Source of the DNA: Mytilisepta virgata
Taxonomy: Eukaryota; Mollusca; Bivalvia; Mytilida; Mytilidae
Reading direction: 5' to 3'
Assembly (NCBI GenBank): GCA_028015205.1
Contig: CM051521.1
Span: forward strand, 97,316,513-97,380,512
Length of the DNA stretch: 64,000 nt
The translations under genes were made by a program, and so were the position numbers. Each line of letters starts with the position of its first letter. Within the stretch, counting starts at the first letter, position 1. The notes beneath the pieces are model-generated. The model did not search any database. It worked only from the letters and a program-made list of their open reading frames with translations, and was not told the origin of the DNA. Shown here piece by piece: positions 42,678-56,395 of the stretch.

Positions 42678-44240
42678 TTCATTATGTGAAACTTGTTTCA
42701 CAAAAATTGTAAATAGAAAAATTATTTTCCTGCATCTTTTAACAGAGGTTGCAGACTGGTTCATGAAAGAGTATGATGCAACTTTTTTTTTTTGTCCCTG
42801 CCGCAACTTGGTGTCAGTCCAACGTTGTAAGCACTCTCATTTCGTCCTGATCGGGCAAAAAACATGGCTGCCATAGGCAATTCTTGTTTCTCATTGGTTG
42901 ATTAAATTTTTTTTTCTCTCTCCAACTGGAAACTTGACAGGAAGCATCTATGGGAGGTTGTTTACAAAATTTCTTCATTTCATCCCGATCGGAGTACATA
43001 TATGGTCACCATTGGCAGTTTTTGTTTCTGATTGGCTAATATAAAAGTTTCCTCATTTTGTCCCCATTGGAATACAAATATGGCTGCCATGAGCATTTCT
43101 TGTTTCTGATTGGCTGATACAAAGAAATCGCTGAAGTTGCTTTGCCAAATGGAACGAAACTTGACAGAAAGCATCTAATTGGTGATTCTATACAAAGTTT
43201 CCTCATTTCTTCATGATAAAGGCAACAAACATGGCCGTAATGGGGAGTTCTTGTCTTTCATCATTTGATAATTTTCTTTGAAACTGCTAGACAAAGGGAA
43301 CGAGACTTGACAGGAAGCATTCTGTAGGAGGTTTTTTACAAAAGTTTTCTCATTTTGTCCAGATTGTGTGACAAACATGGCCGTCATGGGCAGTTCTTGT
43401 CTTTCATCGGTTGATAATCTTCTTTGAAACTGCTTGACATGAAGCATCTGTTGGAGGTTTTTTACAAAGTTTTCTCATTTTGTCCAGATCAGGTGACAAA
43501 CATGGCCACCATGGGCAATTCTTGTTTGATTGGTTGAATTAAAAAAAAAAATATTCTTTTAAACTGCTGGGCCAAATAGAGCCAAAATTGACAGAAAGTG
43601 TCTATGACATATAACAAAAATCCCTAATTCACAATGGCCTTAAGCAGAGGACTTAGGTTAACATAAGACCCTACGGGAAATGCATGCAAAAATCTTCTGA
43701 AGTCCATTTCTTAGCTACTGTAATACCTAAGCCCACCATATCTGGTCAATAGATTGTTCTTAGTGGGCACATGCCAGCCTGACACTTTCCTCTCTATCTT
43801 GACCTAAATTTCATGTATGAGTGACTTTGTCACATTTTCATGTTAGCAACTATAGTACCTAAGGCCACCATGCCTGGTCAATAGACAATTCTTAGCCTGC
43901 ACATTGCAGTCTGACACCTGTCTCCGGACCTTGACTTCAATTTCATGCTTGACTGACTTGTTCACATTTTCAAGATTAAGTCCATTTCTCAGCAATGTAA
44001 TACCCACCATATTTGGTCAATAGATAGTTCTTAGTGGGTACAAGTCGGTATGGCAACTGCCTTTTCACCTTGACTGCAATTTCATGCTTGAGTGACTTGT
44101 TTCTTGTTTTGGGATAATGCCCATTTCTCAGCAGTTGCAATACATAGACCAACCGTATTGGTCTATAGATAGTCATCGGTGGGTACATGGCTGTCTGAGA
44201 CCTTCACCTGAATTTCACTCTTCAGTCACATTCAAACACC
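42678..44240 (+). repeat. Degenerate family A and F interiors
   Basis: 42790-43560 has about five repeats with AAACATGG(C/T)(C/T)G and GGCA(A/G)TTCTTGT. 43680-44240 has repeats of CCACCATATTTGGTCAATAG as in family F. No left ends are seen. Short minus-strand open frames here are repeat translations. Confidence 0.5.
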
Positions 44241-44527
44241 TCCACTTAGATTTCGAATATTGACACTAAAACTTGACTGTTGCTAAAAGCTAAGCCTTTA
44301 AATACACATTGAACTCTTACTGAAAATAATGTCCTGGTTTCCATACCACAGAATGTACATCGATTTTGAAAAAAGCCTCAATATTTTAGGAAAACAAAGG
44401 AATACATTCACTGTAATTGATCTCGCATAACAAAGAACAAATCTGTGATAAAATCCAATTTGAAATTATACATAACTACAGTTGCAATCTTTCCACCACT
44501 GCTTTCCAGAATTTTGATTGAGTATAA

Positions 44528-45180
44528 GGCCATTTATTTTTAATTAGTTGGTTTACGGATCCGCCGACCCGATTTTGCCGATTTGAAGAAAAAAAATAAA
44601 ATTGATAATTTTGGTTTTTTATTACCGCCGACCCTCTGAAATCAGCCATCCCAAAAATAAAAATAAATAAAAATCCTTTTTGCATCAAAATTTCATACAA
44701 GATTATATTCCAATTCGTCTAAAAATAGATTTTCCATCAATAAAATACTTGTAAACATGATCCAAAAAAAAAAAAATCTATTTATAGACGTTAGTTGATG
44801 CCAATTTCCGAAACACATTTTATGAAACGAATTTCTTAATAGAATCCATGCCACTTTTAAGTTCGTTTTGTATGAATATCTTGAATCCGTAAGATATCGA
44901 ATCCACTCATTTAATGTTGTACAACTTTTAGTTGACGAGTCGGTCCCTTAAAAAGGGACGGTCTACTGAACAACACCTTTCAAGATAGATGTTCTGATAT
45001 TTGGGTTTCAAAAGAGGGAATTAACTGATCATTTGCAACCTTTGTACATTTGGCAATATAACCAAGATTGTTCAAAAGTACATGATTTTCCCTCTTTTTT
45101 TTTCTTTTTTTATTCCCGACCGACCGACCCTATTTTTAAAAAAAAAAATCCGTAAACCAATTAAATAAAAATAAAAGGCC
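44528..45180. mobile_element. Harbinger-like MITE
   Basis: 653 bp. Inverted ends GGCC(A/T)TTTATTTTTA.., continuing TTGGTTTACGGAT for about 35 bp, flanked by TAA on both sides. A 3-bp TAA/TTA target and GG-starting ends fit PIF/Harbinger. Both ends continue with CCGACC(C/G) motifs. No coding capacity. Confidence 0.65.
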
Positions 45181-46015
45181 TAAGGTAATGAAGTATCATT
45201 ATATAACAGTAATGCAGTTCATGTCTGATGCTTGATCTATATAGCCGACTATTATCTGTAGGAAAAGTACACAATTATGGTTGGACACGGTAATTCTTGA
45301 TACAAAATAATTTAAACACACAGCATGAATATTTTTCCAACATTTCAAGTCCAGTTACTATTTAGGCACTGTGTGAAAGAAAGGTTGGCAGTTCTGAGCA
45401 GAGACTAAGAAACATATGGTTTGCTGTCATTATTGACTGCTCAGTTCTTGGTTTTACTGATTCTTCATAAAGTAAAACCCTGACAATAGAAATTTTTCAA
45501 AGCATTTGAAAAAAAAATTCAAGACCTGAATGCCAACTTTAGATTAGATCTAACTTCTTAAGAGAAGGGATATCTTCCTTTCTATGAAATTTATAATCTT
45601 GTAAAGACTGTTTATTAACATAAAGGTACAAACCATAATCATAGATTTACCAATGTTAAAGGTAATTTCATTCAATAATAAAAAGTTGCTAAGTTTTTTT
45701 CAAAGAAAGCTATAAATGATTGATTCATGAAAACACTATTATAGATCAAATGTGGTTGTCATATCAAAACGGGTTTATCTCAATTACAAATATGTATATG
45801 CTACTTTGTATTCCATTATATTTTTGTTGCTCAACTTACTGTAGCTTAGGTTTCACAATAATGCAACTTTTTTTCTTTCCAAAAATGGCAATTTCATTAG
45901 CAACATATATATTTGGGTTCAGGATTCTATATTTTAGTTGTACAGGTCAACATTAAGGAGAAAATTGTGACAGTATACATTAAATAGCAAAAATAATCAT
46001 TGATGCAAGATCTTC
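45181..46015. other. Intergenic, nothing recognised
   Basis: A+T-rich sequence with scattered short open frames; an AATAAA at 45677-45682 is the first on the plus strand I noticed after mask, too far to assign. Confidence 0.45.
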
Positions 46016-46860
46016 CAGTACACAAAAGATAACAGGTGAGCGATTCAGGCTCTTGGGAGCCTCTTGTTTGTTAATTGCTTAGGAACTAATGGAAACATTA
46101 TAACCAATGTTGGCAGAAATGATGTATGAAAGGAACTCTATTAAATTTCCACCTTTTGTTCCGGATGAGAGAACAACGTTGCCGACAGAGGCCATATTTG
46201 ATTGTTATTGGCCAATTTTCAAAAATCTCAAACTATAGTATGAAATGTTTTGAAACTGCAGAAATGATTACACTACCCTTTACAAACGATCCACTTTTCG
46301 TTGAGATTCATCCGTTCAACCAACAGCTTTGGCTGTTCAAAGTTTTCATTGAAACCATATTGGAAGACTTTTTTGTTAATTGCTCAGGAACTAATGGGCA
46401 GATTGTAAACAAAGTTGGCAGAAATGATGTATGAAAGGACCTCTATTAATTAAATTTCCACCTTTGGTTCCAAATGAGTGAACAACATTGCTGACAGAGG
46501 CCACCTTTGATTTTTATTGTCCAATTTTCAAAAATCTCTGAAAATACATTATGAAATGTTTTGAAACTTTGCAGGATTGATACCAACTATACCCTCTACA
46601 ATAGATCTACTTTTGGTTGAGATTCATTCTCTCAGCTGATGGCTGCGGCTGTTCAGTTTCAATTGAAACCGCATGGGAAAGTATGTCATTTGCTCAGGAA
46701 CTAATTGTTAGAAATGATTAATGGAAGGACCTCTGCCAACTCTACCTTTGGTTACAGTTGGATGAACAATCTTTGATTATGATTGGCCAATTTTCAAAAA
46801 TCATCTGATACCGGTACTACATTTTGAATCTTTTCATCTGTTGCTGGATTATTATTTTAA
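46016..46860 (+). repeat. Family A right end and interior fragments
   Basis: CAGGTGAGCGATTCAGGC, then CTCTTGGGAGCCTCTTG|TT (46033-46066) is a family A right end. After it come three repeats with GGCAGAAATGATGTATGAAA and AGAGGCCA, similar to 25400-25600. Confidence 0.5.
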
Positions 46861-47740
46861 GAGGATTTTGTTCATATTTAATATCCTTGCCTGGTTGAAC
46901 AGGACAAGAACATGCACCTATGTTGACGATTTCATGGTTGATTGATTTTTGCAAGAGTTATATTAATTTTCATAATTTTCTGAATCTTTTTGGTCGTATT
47001 TTCGGTTGCTTGGGAAAGTCCCGACCATGTGCATATTATACTGATTCTGGATTGCATGGTTGATTTTTGTAAGAATTATAATAGCAATTGTTCAGTTATA
47101 AGTGTCATAAGTTTCAAAGCCGACGGTTTGCTTGTCTGTATTCACGTCTTGTGTATGCAATTATTGTTTTTGTTTAACTATGTTCATATTTTGACTGATA
47201 GGCATTGATTGGAGGTGTAGTACGAGCAAGACGATGCATGCTTTTTCAATTACCGGTACTTCATATTGTATTGACTTGTGAAGACAACTATTCCTGACCA
47301 GTGCGGTTGATTTCAATGAAACTTCACACAAAAAAAATGTGCATGAAGTAAAAATTTTTGTTGGACATCATTTATTTGATTTGTCACATGGTGTTGATGT
47401 AAGTGGAACTTATTCCAAATGGTCCAGTAGTTAAAAGAAACCTTAAAAGAGTGTGCATGAAGCAAAATAATCCCTGTTTAACAAATTGTTAGATTGCATA
47501 TGGTATTGAATAATGCTTTGCAGTATTGTGTGTCCTAATTTTCTTGATTTGCTTCTACATTCTGAGGCCATACACTTAGATAATGGAACCAGTAGTAAAC
47601 AAGATTCTGTCCCTTGCTGTAACACATAAATTTTAACCTGTTTTTTTTTTCTTCGTAACTATGAAAAGAAACCTACAAAAGAATACCAATAGATAATAAC
47701 ATAAGGAGGAACAGGGTCCATTAACAGCAATATTCATATT
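46861..47740. other. Intergenic, nothing recognised
   Basis: No repeat ends or coding similarity recognised. Confidence 0.45.
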
Positions 47741-47830
47741 AAAGTGGAACTAAAACGCTTATAGAAAGTTATTTTAATTTTATAGTACTAAAAAAACGTA
47801 TAAAAACGCAAAAAACCCGATGAAATTCGG
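47741..47830 (+). repeat. Left terminal inverted repeat
   Basis: AAAGTGGAACTAAAACGCTT through ..AAAAACCCGATGAAATTCGG. Pairs with 56396-56485. Confidence 0.85.
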
Positions 47831-50800
47831 TAACTTAGTTTTCGAGATATTAGCAAAATACTGGCCGATCGTCATTTGCACACCTGAACGATTTGTTAAA
47901 AAACTCGAATATTACTAGTCGCCGGAAGTGACGTACTGTGGTACAGGTCATTTGCAAAGTGAAAGCATATTCAGTTGATTGTTTATACGTTATTGGTGAC
48001 AACTATCGATTGACAGTGCTTCTTATATATTCACCGACACTTGTTTGAAGAAACATTGTACTTAATTTAAATCTACAATTATAACTATATTGTAGCTTTA
48101 CATCATACATAGGGTGTGTTTAAGGGTATTTTTAGAATTATTGTGTTTGATTTACACCCCTTCTTTTCAAACCACCACAGTTACCAACATCCTGAACATA
48201 GGGCTATTTAAAAATATTATTAATGGAGTAAGTAGAAGGTACATGTAAGGCCGCTTATATCAAATGCAGAGCCTTGACAGGCATGACTTTGAAAAGATGT
48301 AGCCAACAAGCTAACATAAGTTGTAGTACAATAAGAGGCTATTATAGCCAAATGTGTAGCTCCATAAAAAAGTTATTCTGGTCCCATGTCCCTCTGAATT
48401 TTTTTCTCTTTCTATGAGCATAAAAGTTCTATAACATTTGTAACCATAATAAAAAGTTTCAAATATTAAGAGTCTGCTGACTATGGTAAAATAATACAAT
48501 ATAGAACAATACATGTACTTCCATGATATAACTACCTCTCTAAAAAAAAATATATAACATGATCATAATCCTGATAATGCAGAAAATAATTTGGGTAAAA
48601 ATGTAGCTTTTTTTGAAAGACATTCTATTTCATTAGCAATGTAAAGCTAAAGCAAAGTTTGAATGTCTAATTATTTATTAAAAGAATATGTATTTATTTA
48701 TTCATTATTTATAAAAAAAATATATATATATGACACTTCCAATCGTGCAAGAAATTTTAATTTCCCCCTAAATAGTATTAAACACCTGTGAAAATTAAAA
48801 CTAGTTCATGATATAAAACAAATTAGTAAACATGTGGATGGATATTTATCACCTTTAATCCTGGTAATTAAAACAGTTAAAGTTTTAGCACCTATTAATT
48901 AACATCCTGTTATCTAGTAATAAAGATCAAACAAAAGTTTTAATCCCTCCAATCAGGTAAATAACAACTTGGCCATGCACCTACCACCTGTGGAGTAAAT
49001 CAATATACCGGTAACAAAGTCATTAGAAAGGTGTTATGAAAACCAGTTTTGACTGGTATTATAATTCAAATTACACAAAGAGCATAAAGTCCCATAACCA
49101 ATATTAACCAAATTATAACTCTACAAATGTGGGAATTATTTTATAAGTTGAATAATTTTTTTTTATTAAAATCCATCAAAATCTTTTATTAAAGTTTTAG
49201 GTGTACAGTGCAGTTTCTGCAATGATTCTCTACATATTTTTATTATTACAGCAAGGATTGTAAGAAATTACTTATCCCTCTCTACATATATGTCTCTGAT
49301 TAAACTAAGAAATTTATTATATTTTTATAAGAAAATTCTGAAATTTTATGAATCTGTCAATTCAATAAAAAAAAAAAACACATTACAATTCTACATCAAA
49401 ATCTATATTACTATTCAGTAACTTATATCACTATTTGTAAAACATCTGTTTTAAAACTATCAATTAATATTGTGTCTTATATTTGCTTGTTTAAAAAAAT
49501 AGTGTTTGTTTTTTATTCCTATAAGATGGTCTTCCATTTGTATTTATGTTATACACACCTTTCAAAATATCTTTCACTTTCATTCTTTTTATATATATGT
49601 ATATGGGGGCATTTGTTGAAATTTATTGGCTATACTATTATAAATCACTAGCATTGCTGTCTTCATCCATAATATATTCCTTCTGGTCAATGTAAACAAG
49701 TTCAAGAGTAGCCCGCACTGTACGTCATTTCCGGTCAATCGGGGTCACTCAGCGAGGAAACCCTGTTTCCGGTGTATCGTAAAAATCGCAAGTTCCGTAA
49801 AAAATGCAAGCACGCATGTGCAAATATTTAAAGCACTTCCTGTGTAAAAATTGGAAGTTTCACTTTCACAAACCGTTTCCGTTATATTAAAAATTGATAG
49901 GAAAATATACTTTTAACCAACATTTGAGCAAATAACTCAAGATAAATTCCCGAATGTTTAATAACTTGAGGACAAAATTTTGAAAAATTCAGTGTGGTTT
50001 TATATGTAATTTATAGGAAAATTTCTAAGCGGGAACTCATTTATGTCAGGGATCATATAATACTATCGTGTTTATGTGTACTGACTGTATAGATGTAATT
50101 TAAAAGAATTGTAGATTATGAGGGCTTTTATAAACATGAATAAAATACTGTTGATAGCTATGTCTTATAGTAGTCAAAATAGAATTTAATATGTTAATTG
50201 ATTGTACTGTAGTACGTTGTTTACTTGACCAAAATAAGGCAAGTACAGCTATTATTTCACACAAAAATTGATTAATGGTAATTAAATTATCAGACACAGA
50301 AAAAAAAATATATCAAGTGATACCAATAATAGGATAAACTTAAAAAAACATTTTTTCCTTTCCCCATCTCTGCCTGTACCCAAGAAAGGATCATGTACAC
50401 TATGTGACAAGTATCCAGTTGAATGTAGTACATGTGTACTCTTCACAATTAAGAAATTGTATGTAAACATTTCTGCCATCACAATTTGCTTAATGTCATC
50501 GTGTTAGCCACCTAGCATGCTGTTTTTGGCTTCTTTTGCATTTTGGGCATTGCATACATTTTCATGAACTTCAAGAGCCATGTAAAATGTAGCTTTTGAC
50601 TCTAATACAGATTTTGTCACTTTTAAATATATCTCCATCAAACTGTAGTTAGGGACCGGGCAAGATTTATCAGGGGATTGACACCGGTTCAAAAGGACAT
50701 GGGGACAAACACTTTTTTGGTTACTCTATTTCATTGGACATTTTAATTTTTCTCATTCTCATAACACATAGGACACCAACATTTTTTATTACCATATTTT

Positions 50801-50840
50801 TATAAATTTACACAAAAAAATTGCTCTAAAACACACATTG
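47831..50840. other. Interior of the TIR unit, mostly unrecognised
   Basis: A+T-rich with no coding similarity. 47921-47945 (GCCGGAAGTGACGTACTGTG) and 49716-49740 are inverted copies. 49720-49860 is a GC-richer patch with several CCGG and TTCCG motifs. Confidence 0.45.
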
Positions 50841-51430
50841 TACCTTACTGTCTATGAAACATTAACACTATTGGAATTACTGTATTTTTGTCGTCTATTA
50901 AAAGTTTTTTTCTTACATTTGCAATGATTCAATTAACTTGGCATCTTGTATGGTATAAGTACATAATATAAGCAAGTTTTTTTTTTATTTATATCAAAAA
51001 CCATAGAACTTTCAAAATCTAAGAAAAGTTTTAATACTTGACAAACTTCATGCATGAAATGCCTTAAATTGCTAAGTTTTGTCAAAACAAGAAGGATAAT
51101 TATTTTCAATTCTTTTATCTAAACTGTAGGACATATTGTATATCCTAAATACAATACAATTGCAAATTTTTTACCAAATTTTATCAAATTTGCTTATAAA
51201 ATGTTTTCTTTATGGCAAAAAGTATACCTTACTGTCTATGAAACATTAACAGTATTGAAATTCCTGTATTCTTACCATATATTAATTTTTTTTCCCCACA
51301 TTTCAATAATTCAATGAACACAATATCTTGTATGGTATAAGTACATAATATAAGCAAGGTTTTCAACAAATTATATGAGTAACCATAGAAATTTCTAAAT
51401 ATTAGAACAAATTTAATACTTGACAGATTA
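50841..51430 (+). repeat. Direct repeat of 384 bp, about 1.5 copies
   Basis: TACCTTACTGTCTATGAAAC begins at 50841 and 51225; both copies continue to GTATAAGTACATAATATAAG. The second copy runs into the first satellite monomer. Confidence 0.7.
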
Positions 51431-51439
51431 CATATCTTA

Positions 51440-54065
51440 TCCCGACAAAGTTGCAAGTCTCCTCTTGAGTCACTAAATTTCTAGGTGTATGGACATGAAA
51501 TGCTTCAGAAATTAATTAATTAATTATAATACTTCACTATGTATTAATAAAGGGAAGTAGTATACTTTTCAACATATTTTGGTCATTTATTGTTCAAAAA
51601 TACTCCAAATCCCATCCGAGTTACAAATCTTAGGCCGTAAAAATTGCAAGTCTCTCCTTGGGTCTCAAAATACTTACATGTATGGACATAAAAAGCATCA
51701 GAAATTAATTATTATACCTCACTATATATTAATAAAGGGAAATAATATACTTCTCAACATATTTTGGTCATTTATTGTCCAAAAATATTTTAAATCCCAT
51801 CAGAGTTCCAAATCTTAGGACGTAAAAATTGCAAGTCTCCTCTTGAGTCACTAAATTTCTAGGTGTCTGGACATGAAATGCTTCAGAAATAAATTATTAT
51901 AGGTCACTATATATTAATCAAGGGAAATAATATACTTCTACACATATTTTGGTCATTTATTGTTCAAAAATATTCCAAATCCCATCCGAGTTAAAAATCT
52001 TAGGCCGTAAAAATTGCAAGTCTCTCCATGGGTCTTAAAATACTTACATGTATGGACATAAAAAACATCAGATATTAATTCTTATACCTCACTATATATT
52101 AATAAAGGGAAATAATATACTTCTCAACATATTTTGGTCATTTATTGTCCAAAAATATTCCAAATCCCATCAGAGTTCCAAATCTTAGGCCGTAAAAATT
52201 GCAAGTCTCTCCTTGAGTCACTAAATTTCTAGGTGTATGGACATGAAATGCTTCAGAAATAAATTATTATAGGTCATTATATATTAATAAAGGGAAATAA
52301 TATACTTCTACACATATTTTGGTCATTTATTGTTCAAAAATATTCCAAATCCCATCCGAGTTAAAAATCCTAGGCTGTAAAAATTGCAAGTCTCTCCATG
52401 GGTCTCAAAATACTTACATGTATCGACTTAAAAAGCTTCAGAAATTAATTATTATACCTCACTATGTATTAATAAAGGAAGGTAGTATACTTCTCAACAT
52501 ATTTTGGTCATTTATTGTTCAAAAATACTCCAAATCCCATCTGAGTTACAAATCTTAGGCCGTAAAAATTGCAAGTCTCTCCTTGGGTCTCAAAATACCT
52601 AAATGTATGGACTTAAAAAGCTTCAGAAATTAATTATTATACCTCACTATGTTTTAATAAAGGGAAATAATATACTTCTCAACATATTTTGGTCATTTAT
52701 TGTTAAAAAATATTCCAAATCCCATCTGAGTTACAAATCTTAGGCCGTAAAAATTGCAAGTCTCTCCTTGGGTCTCAAAATACCTAAATATATGGACTTA
52801 AAAAGCTTCAGAAATTAATTATTATACCTCACTATGTTTTAATAAAGGGAAATAATATACTTCTCAACATATTTTGGTCATTTATTGTTCAAAAATATTC
52901 CAAATCCCATCTGTGTTAAAAATCTTAGGCCGTAAAAATTGCAAGTCTCTCCTTGGGTTTCAAAATACCTAAATGTATGGACTTAAAAAGCTTCAGAAAT
53001 TAATTATTATACCTCACTATGTTTTAATAAAGGGAAATAATATACTTTTCAACATATTTTGGTCATTTATTGCTCAAAAATACTCCAAATCCCATCTGAG
53101 TTACAAATCTTAGGCCGTAAAAATTGCAAGTCTCTCCTTGGGTCTCAAAATACCTAAATGTATGGACTTAAAAAGCTTCAGAAATTAATTATTATACCTC
53201 ACTATGTTTTAATAAAGGGAAATAATATACTTCTCAATATATTTTGGTCATTTATTGTTCAAAAATATTCCAAATCCCATCTGTGTTAAAAATCTTAGGC
53301 CTTAAAAATTGCAAGTCTCTCCATGGGTCTCAAAATACCTAGATGTATGGACTTAAAAAGCTTCAGAAATTAATTCTTATACCTCACTATGTATTAATAA
53401 AGAAAAGTAGTATACTTCTCAACATATTTTGGTCATTTATTGTTCAAAAATACTCCAAATCCCATCTGAGTTACAAATCTTAGGCCGTAAAAATTGTAAG
53501 TCTTTCCTTGGGTCTCAAAATACTTACATGTATGGACATAAAAAACATCAGAAATTAATTCTTATACCTCACTATATATTAATAAAGGGAAATAATATAC
53601 TTCTCAACATATTTTGGTCATTTATTGTCCAAAAATATTCCAAATCCCATCAGAGTTCCAAATCTTAGGCCATAAAAATTGCAAGTCTTTCCTTGGGTCT
53701 CAAAATACTTACATGCATGGACATAAAGAAACATCAGAAATTAATTATTAAACCTCACTATATATTAATAAAGGGAAATAATATACTTCTCAACATATTT
53801 TGGTCATTTATTCAAAAATATTCCAAATCCCATCAGAGTTCCAAATCTTGGGCCATAAAAATTGCAAGTCTCGTCTTGAGTGACTAAGTTTCTAGGTGTA
53901 TGGACGTGAAATGCTTCAGAAATTAATTATTATACCTCACATATGTATTAATAAAGGGAATTAGTATACTTCTCAACATATTTTGGTCATTTATTGTTCA
54001 AAAATATTCCAAATCCCATCCAAGTTAAAAATCTTAGGCCGTAAAAATTGCAAGTCTCTTCTTGG
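51440..54065 (+). repeat. 185-bp satellite, forward part (about 14 monomers)
   Basis: Monomers with CATATTTTGGTCATTTATTG, AAATCTTAGGCCGTAAAAAT and TTGCAAGTCTC recur every 185 bp (for example 51579, 52319 and 53429 differ by 4 and 6 periods). One monomer near 53800 is a few bases short. A+T-rich. The 79-codon open frames are monomer translations. Confidence 0.92.
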
Positions 54066-55665
54066 GTATATATTTGGATGATAAATGACCAAAATATGTA
54101 GAGAAGTATATGAATTACCTTCATTAATACATAGTCAGGTATAATGATGAATTTCTGAAACATTTCATGTCCAAACATGTTGATATTTTGAAAATCAAAG
54201 GGAGACTTGCATTTTTTATGGCCTATGAATTTTGACTCAGGTGGAATTTGGTATATATTTGGATGATAAATGACCAAAATATGTTGAGAAGTATATGAAT
54301 TCCCTTTTTTAATACATAGTTGTGTATAATAATGAATTTCTGAAACATTTCATGTCCAAACATGTTGATATTTTGAAACCCAGGGGGAGACTTGCATTTT
54401 TTACGGCCTAAGAATTGTAACTCTGGTGGAATTTTGTATAATTTTGAATGATAATTGACCAAAGTATATTTAGAAGTATATAAATTCCCTTTATTAATAC
54501 ATAGCTGGGTTTAATGATGAATTTCTGGAACATTTCATCTCCAAACATGTTGATATTTTGAAAATCAAGGGGAGACTTGCATTTTTTATGGCCTAAGAAT
54601 TTTGATTCTGGTGGAATTTGGTATATATCTGGATTATAATTGACCAAAATATGTTGAGAAGTATATGAATTCCCTTTATTAATACATAATCAGGTCTAAT
54701 GATGAATTTCTGAAACATTTCATGTCCAAACATGTTGATATTTTGAAACTGAAAGGGAGACTTGCATTTTTTACGGCCTAAGAATTTTGATTCTAATGGA
54801 ATTTGGTATATATTTGGATGATAAATGACCAAAATATGTTGAGGAGTATCTAAATTCCCTTATTAATACCTAGTTGGGTTTAATGATGAATTTCTGAAAC
54901 ATTTCATCTCCAAACATGTTGATATTTTGAAAATCAAGGGGAGACTTGCATTTTTTATGGCCTAAGAATTTTGATTCTGGTGGAATTTGGTATATATCTG
55001 GATGATAATTGACCAAAATATGTTGAGAAGTATGTAATTTCCCTTTATTAATACAGAGTTGGGTTTAATAATGAATTGCTGAAACATTTCATATCCAAAC
55101 ATCTTGATATTTTGAAACCCAAGAGGAAACTTGCATTTATTATGGCCTCATTTGAGTCGTATGGCATTATGGTATATTTTTGGATGATGCTTGACCAAAA
55201 CATATTGAGAAGTATATTAATTTCCTTTATAAATACCGGTACATAGTGTGGTATAATAATTAATTTCTGATGCATTTCATGTCTATACACATATATATTT
55301 TGAAACCCAGGGAGAGACTTGGAATTTTTTACTGTTTAAGATAAGTAAATCTGATGGAATTTGGTATATTTTTGGACAATATTTGACCAAAGTTTGTCAA
55401 GAATTATATAAATTTCTTTTATTAATACCAAATTTGGTATAATAATGAATTTCTGAAGCATTAAATGGTCATACACATTGATATTTTGAAAGCCATAAGG
55501 AGAGCAATAGGGAGACTTGCAATTTTTAAGGGCTAAGATTTGTGACTCTAATGGAATTTGGTATATTTTTGAACAATAAATGACCAAAATATGTCGAGAA
55601 GTATTTTATTTCACTTTATTAATACATAGTGTGGTATAATAATTACTTTTTGTAGTATTTCATGC
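54066..55665 (-). repeat. 185-bp satellite, inverted part (about 8-9 monomers)
   Basis: The same monomer on the other strand (TGACCAAAATATGT, GACTTGCATTTTTTA(C/T)GGCC), period 185 for 54277, 54462, 54647 and 54832. These monomers are more diverged, and they become more so towards the right. Confidence 0.9.
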
Positions 55666-56395
55666 CTTTAGGCCTTTTACTGTATGTTGCTGAGCAATTC
55701 AGTATTGCATTTTCATTGTGGCTTTGAGCAAGTTATTTTTCTTCTTCTAGATTTATTCACGACTTTTCATAGAATGTTATAAATCTAGACCTATTTTAAT
55801 TCTACCATATTCCATACACCTGTTAATTTACGACTTGGCTTATCTTTAATTTTGCAGATCCCTCGGACAGCGCCAACAGTCCCCCCTCCCCCAAAACAAA
55901 ACAAAAATTAAAAAAAATCTTGGAATTTGAGCTGTTTATCACAAATTTGTAGGCTTCTGACTTCCAATGTTATATCGAAAACGGATTGTGGCAGCTTTAA
56001 AAAAAAAACCAACAAAACAACGCCGCGATCCTGAGCGCCGATATTTTTTGCTTTTTAAAGCTGCCACAAGCATATTTATAATTTATTTCATTCATTCATA
56101 AGTTAAGTAAGTACTAATTCATTCAATATTGTGTAAACGGTTTGTAGTCCTTTGTATATATATGTTAAAATTAACAGAATAGTTTGTGTTTCTAACTAGC
56201 TTGTGAATTTTACGACGACTTGCGAAATTTACAGTAAACAGCGTAAAATTTGAAAGACAAACCGGAAACCGGAAACGGAACTACCATTTTTTACGGACTT
56301 GTAAATTTTACGCTACACCGGAAATAGCGCTGATTGGATTTCCCACAGGTAAAAATAATCCAACTTCACTCGCTATTTTCTCCGTTATTACTTGA
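55666..56395. other. Interior of the TIR unit, right flank
   Basis: Contains AAACCGGAAACCGGAAACGG near 56260 and the inner inverted arm 56277-56323. A short foldback (GCTTTAAAAAA.. / ..TTTTTAAAGCTGCC) lies near 55990-56070. Confidence 0.45.

Noticed and set aside
51579..54832. 79-codon frames every 185 bases
   Set aside because: 185 is not a multiple of 3 and the frames sit once per satellite monomer. They are satellite translations.
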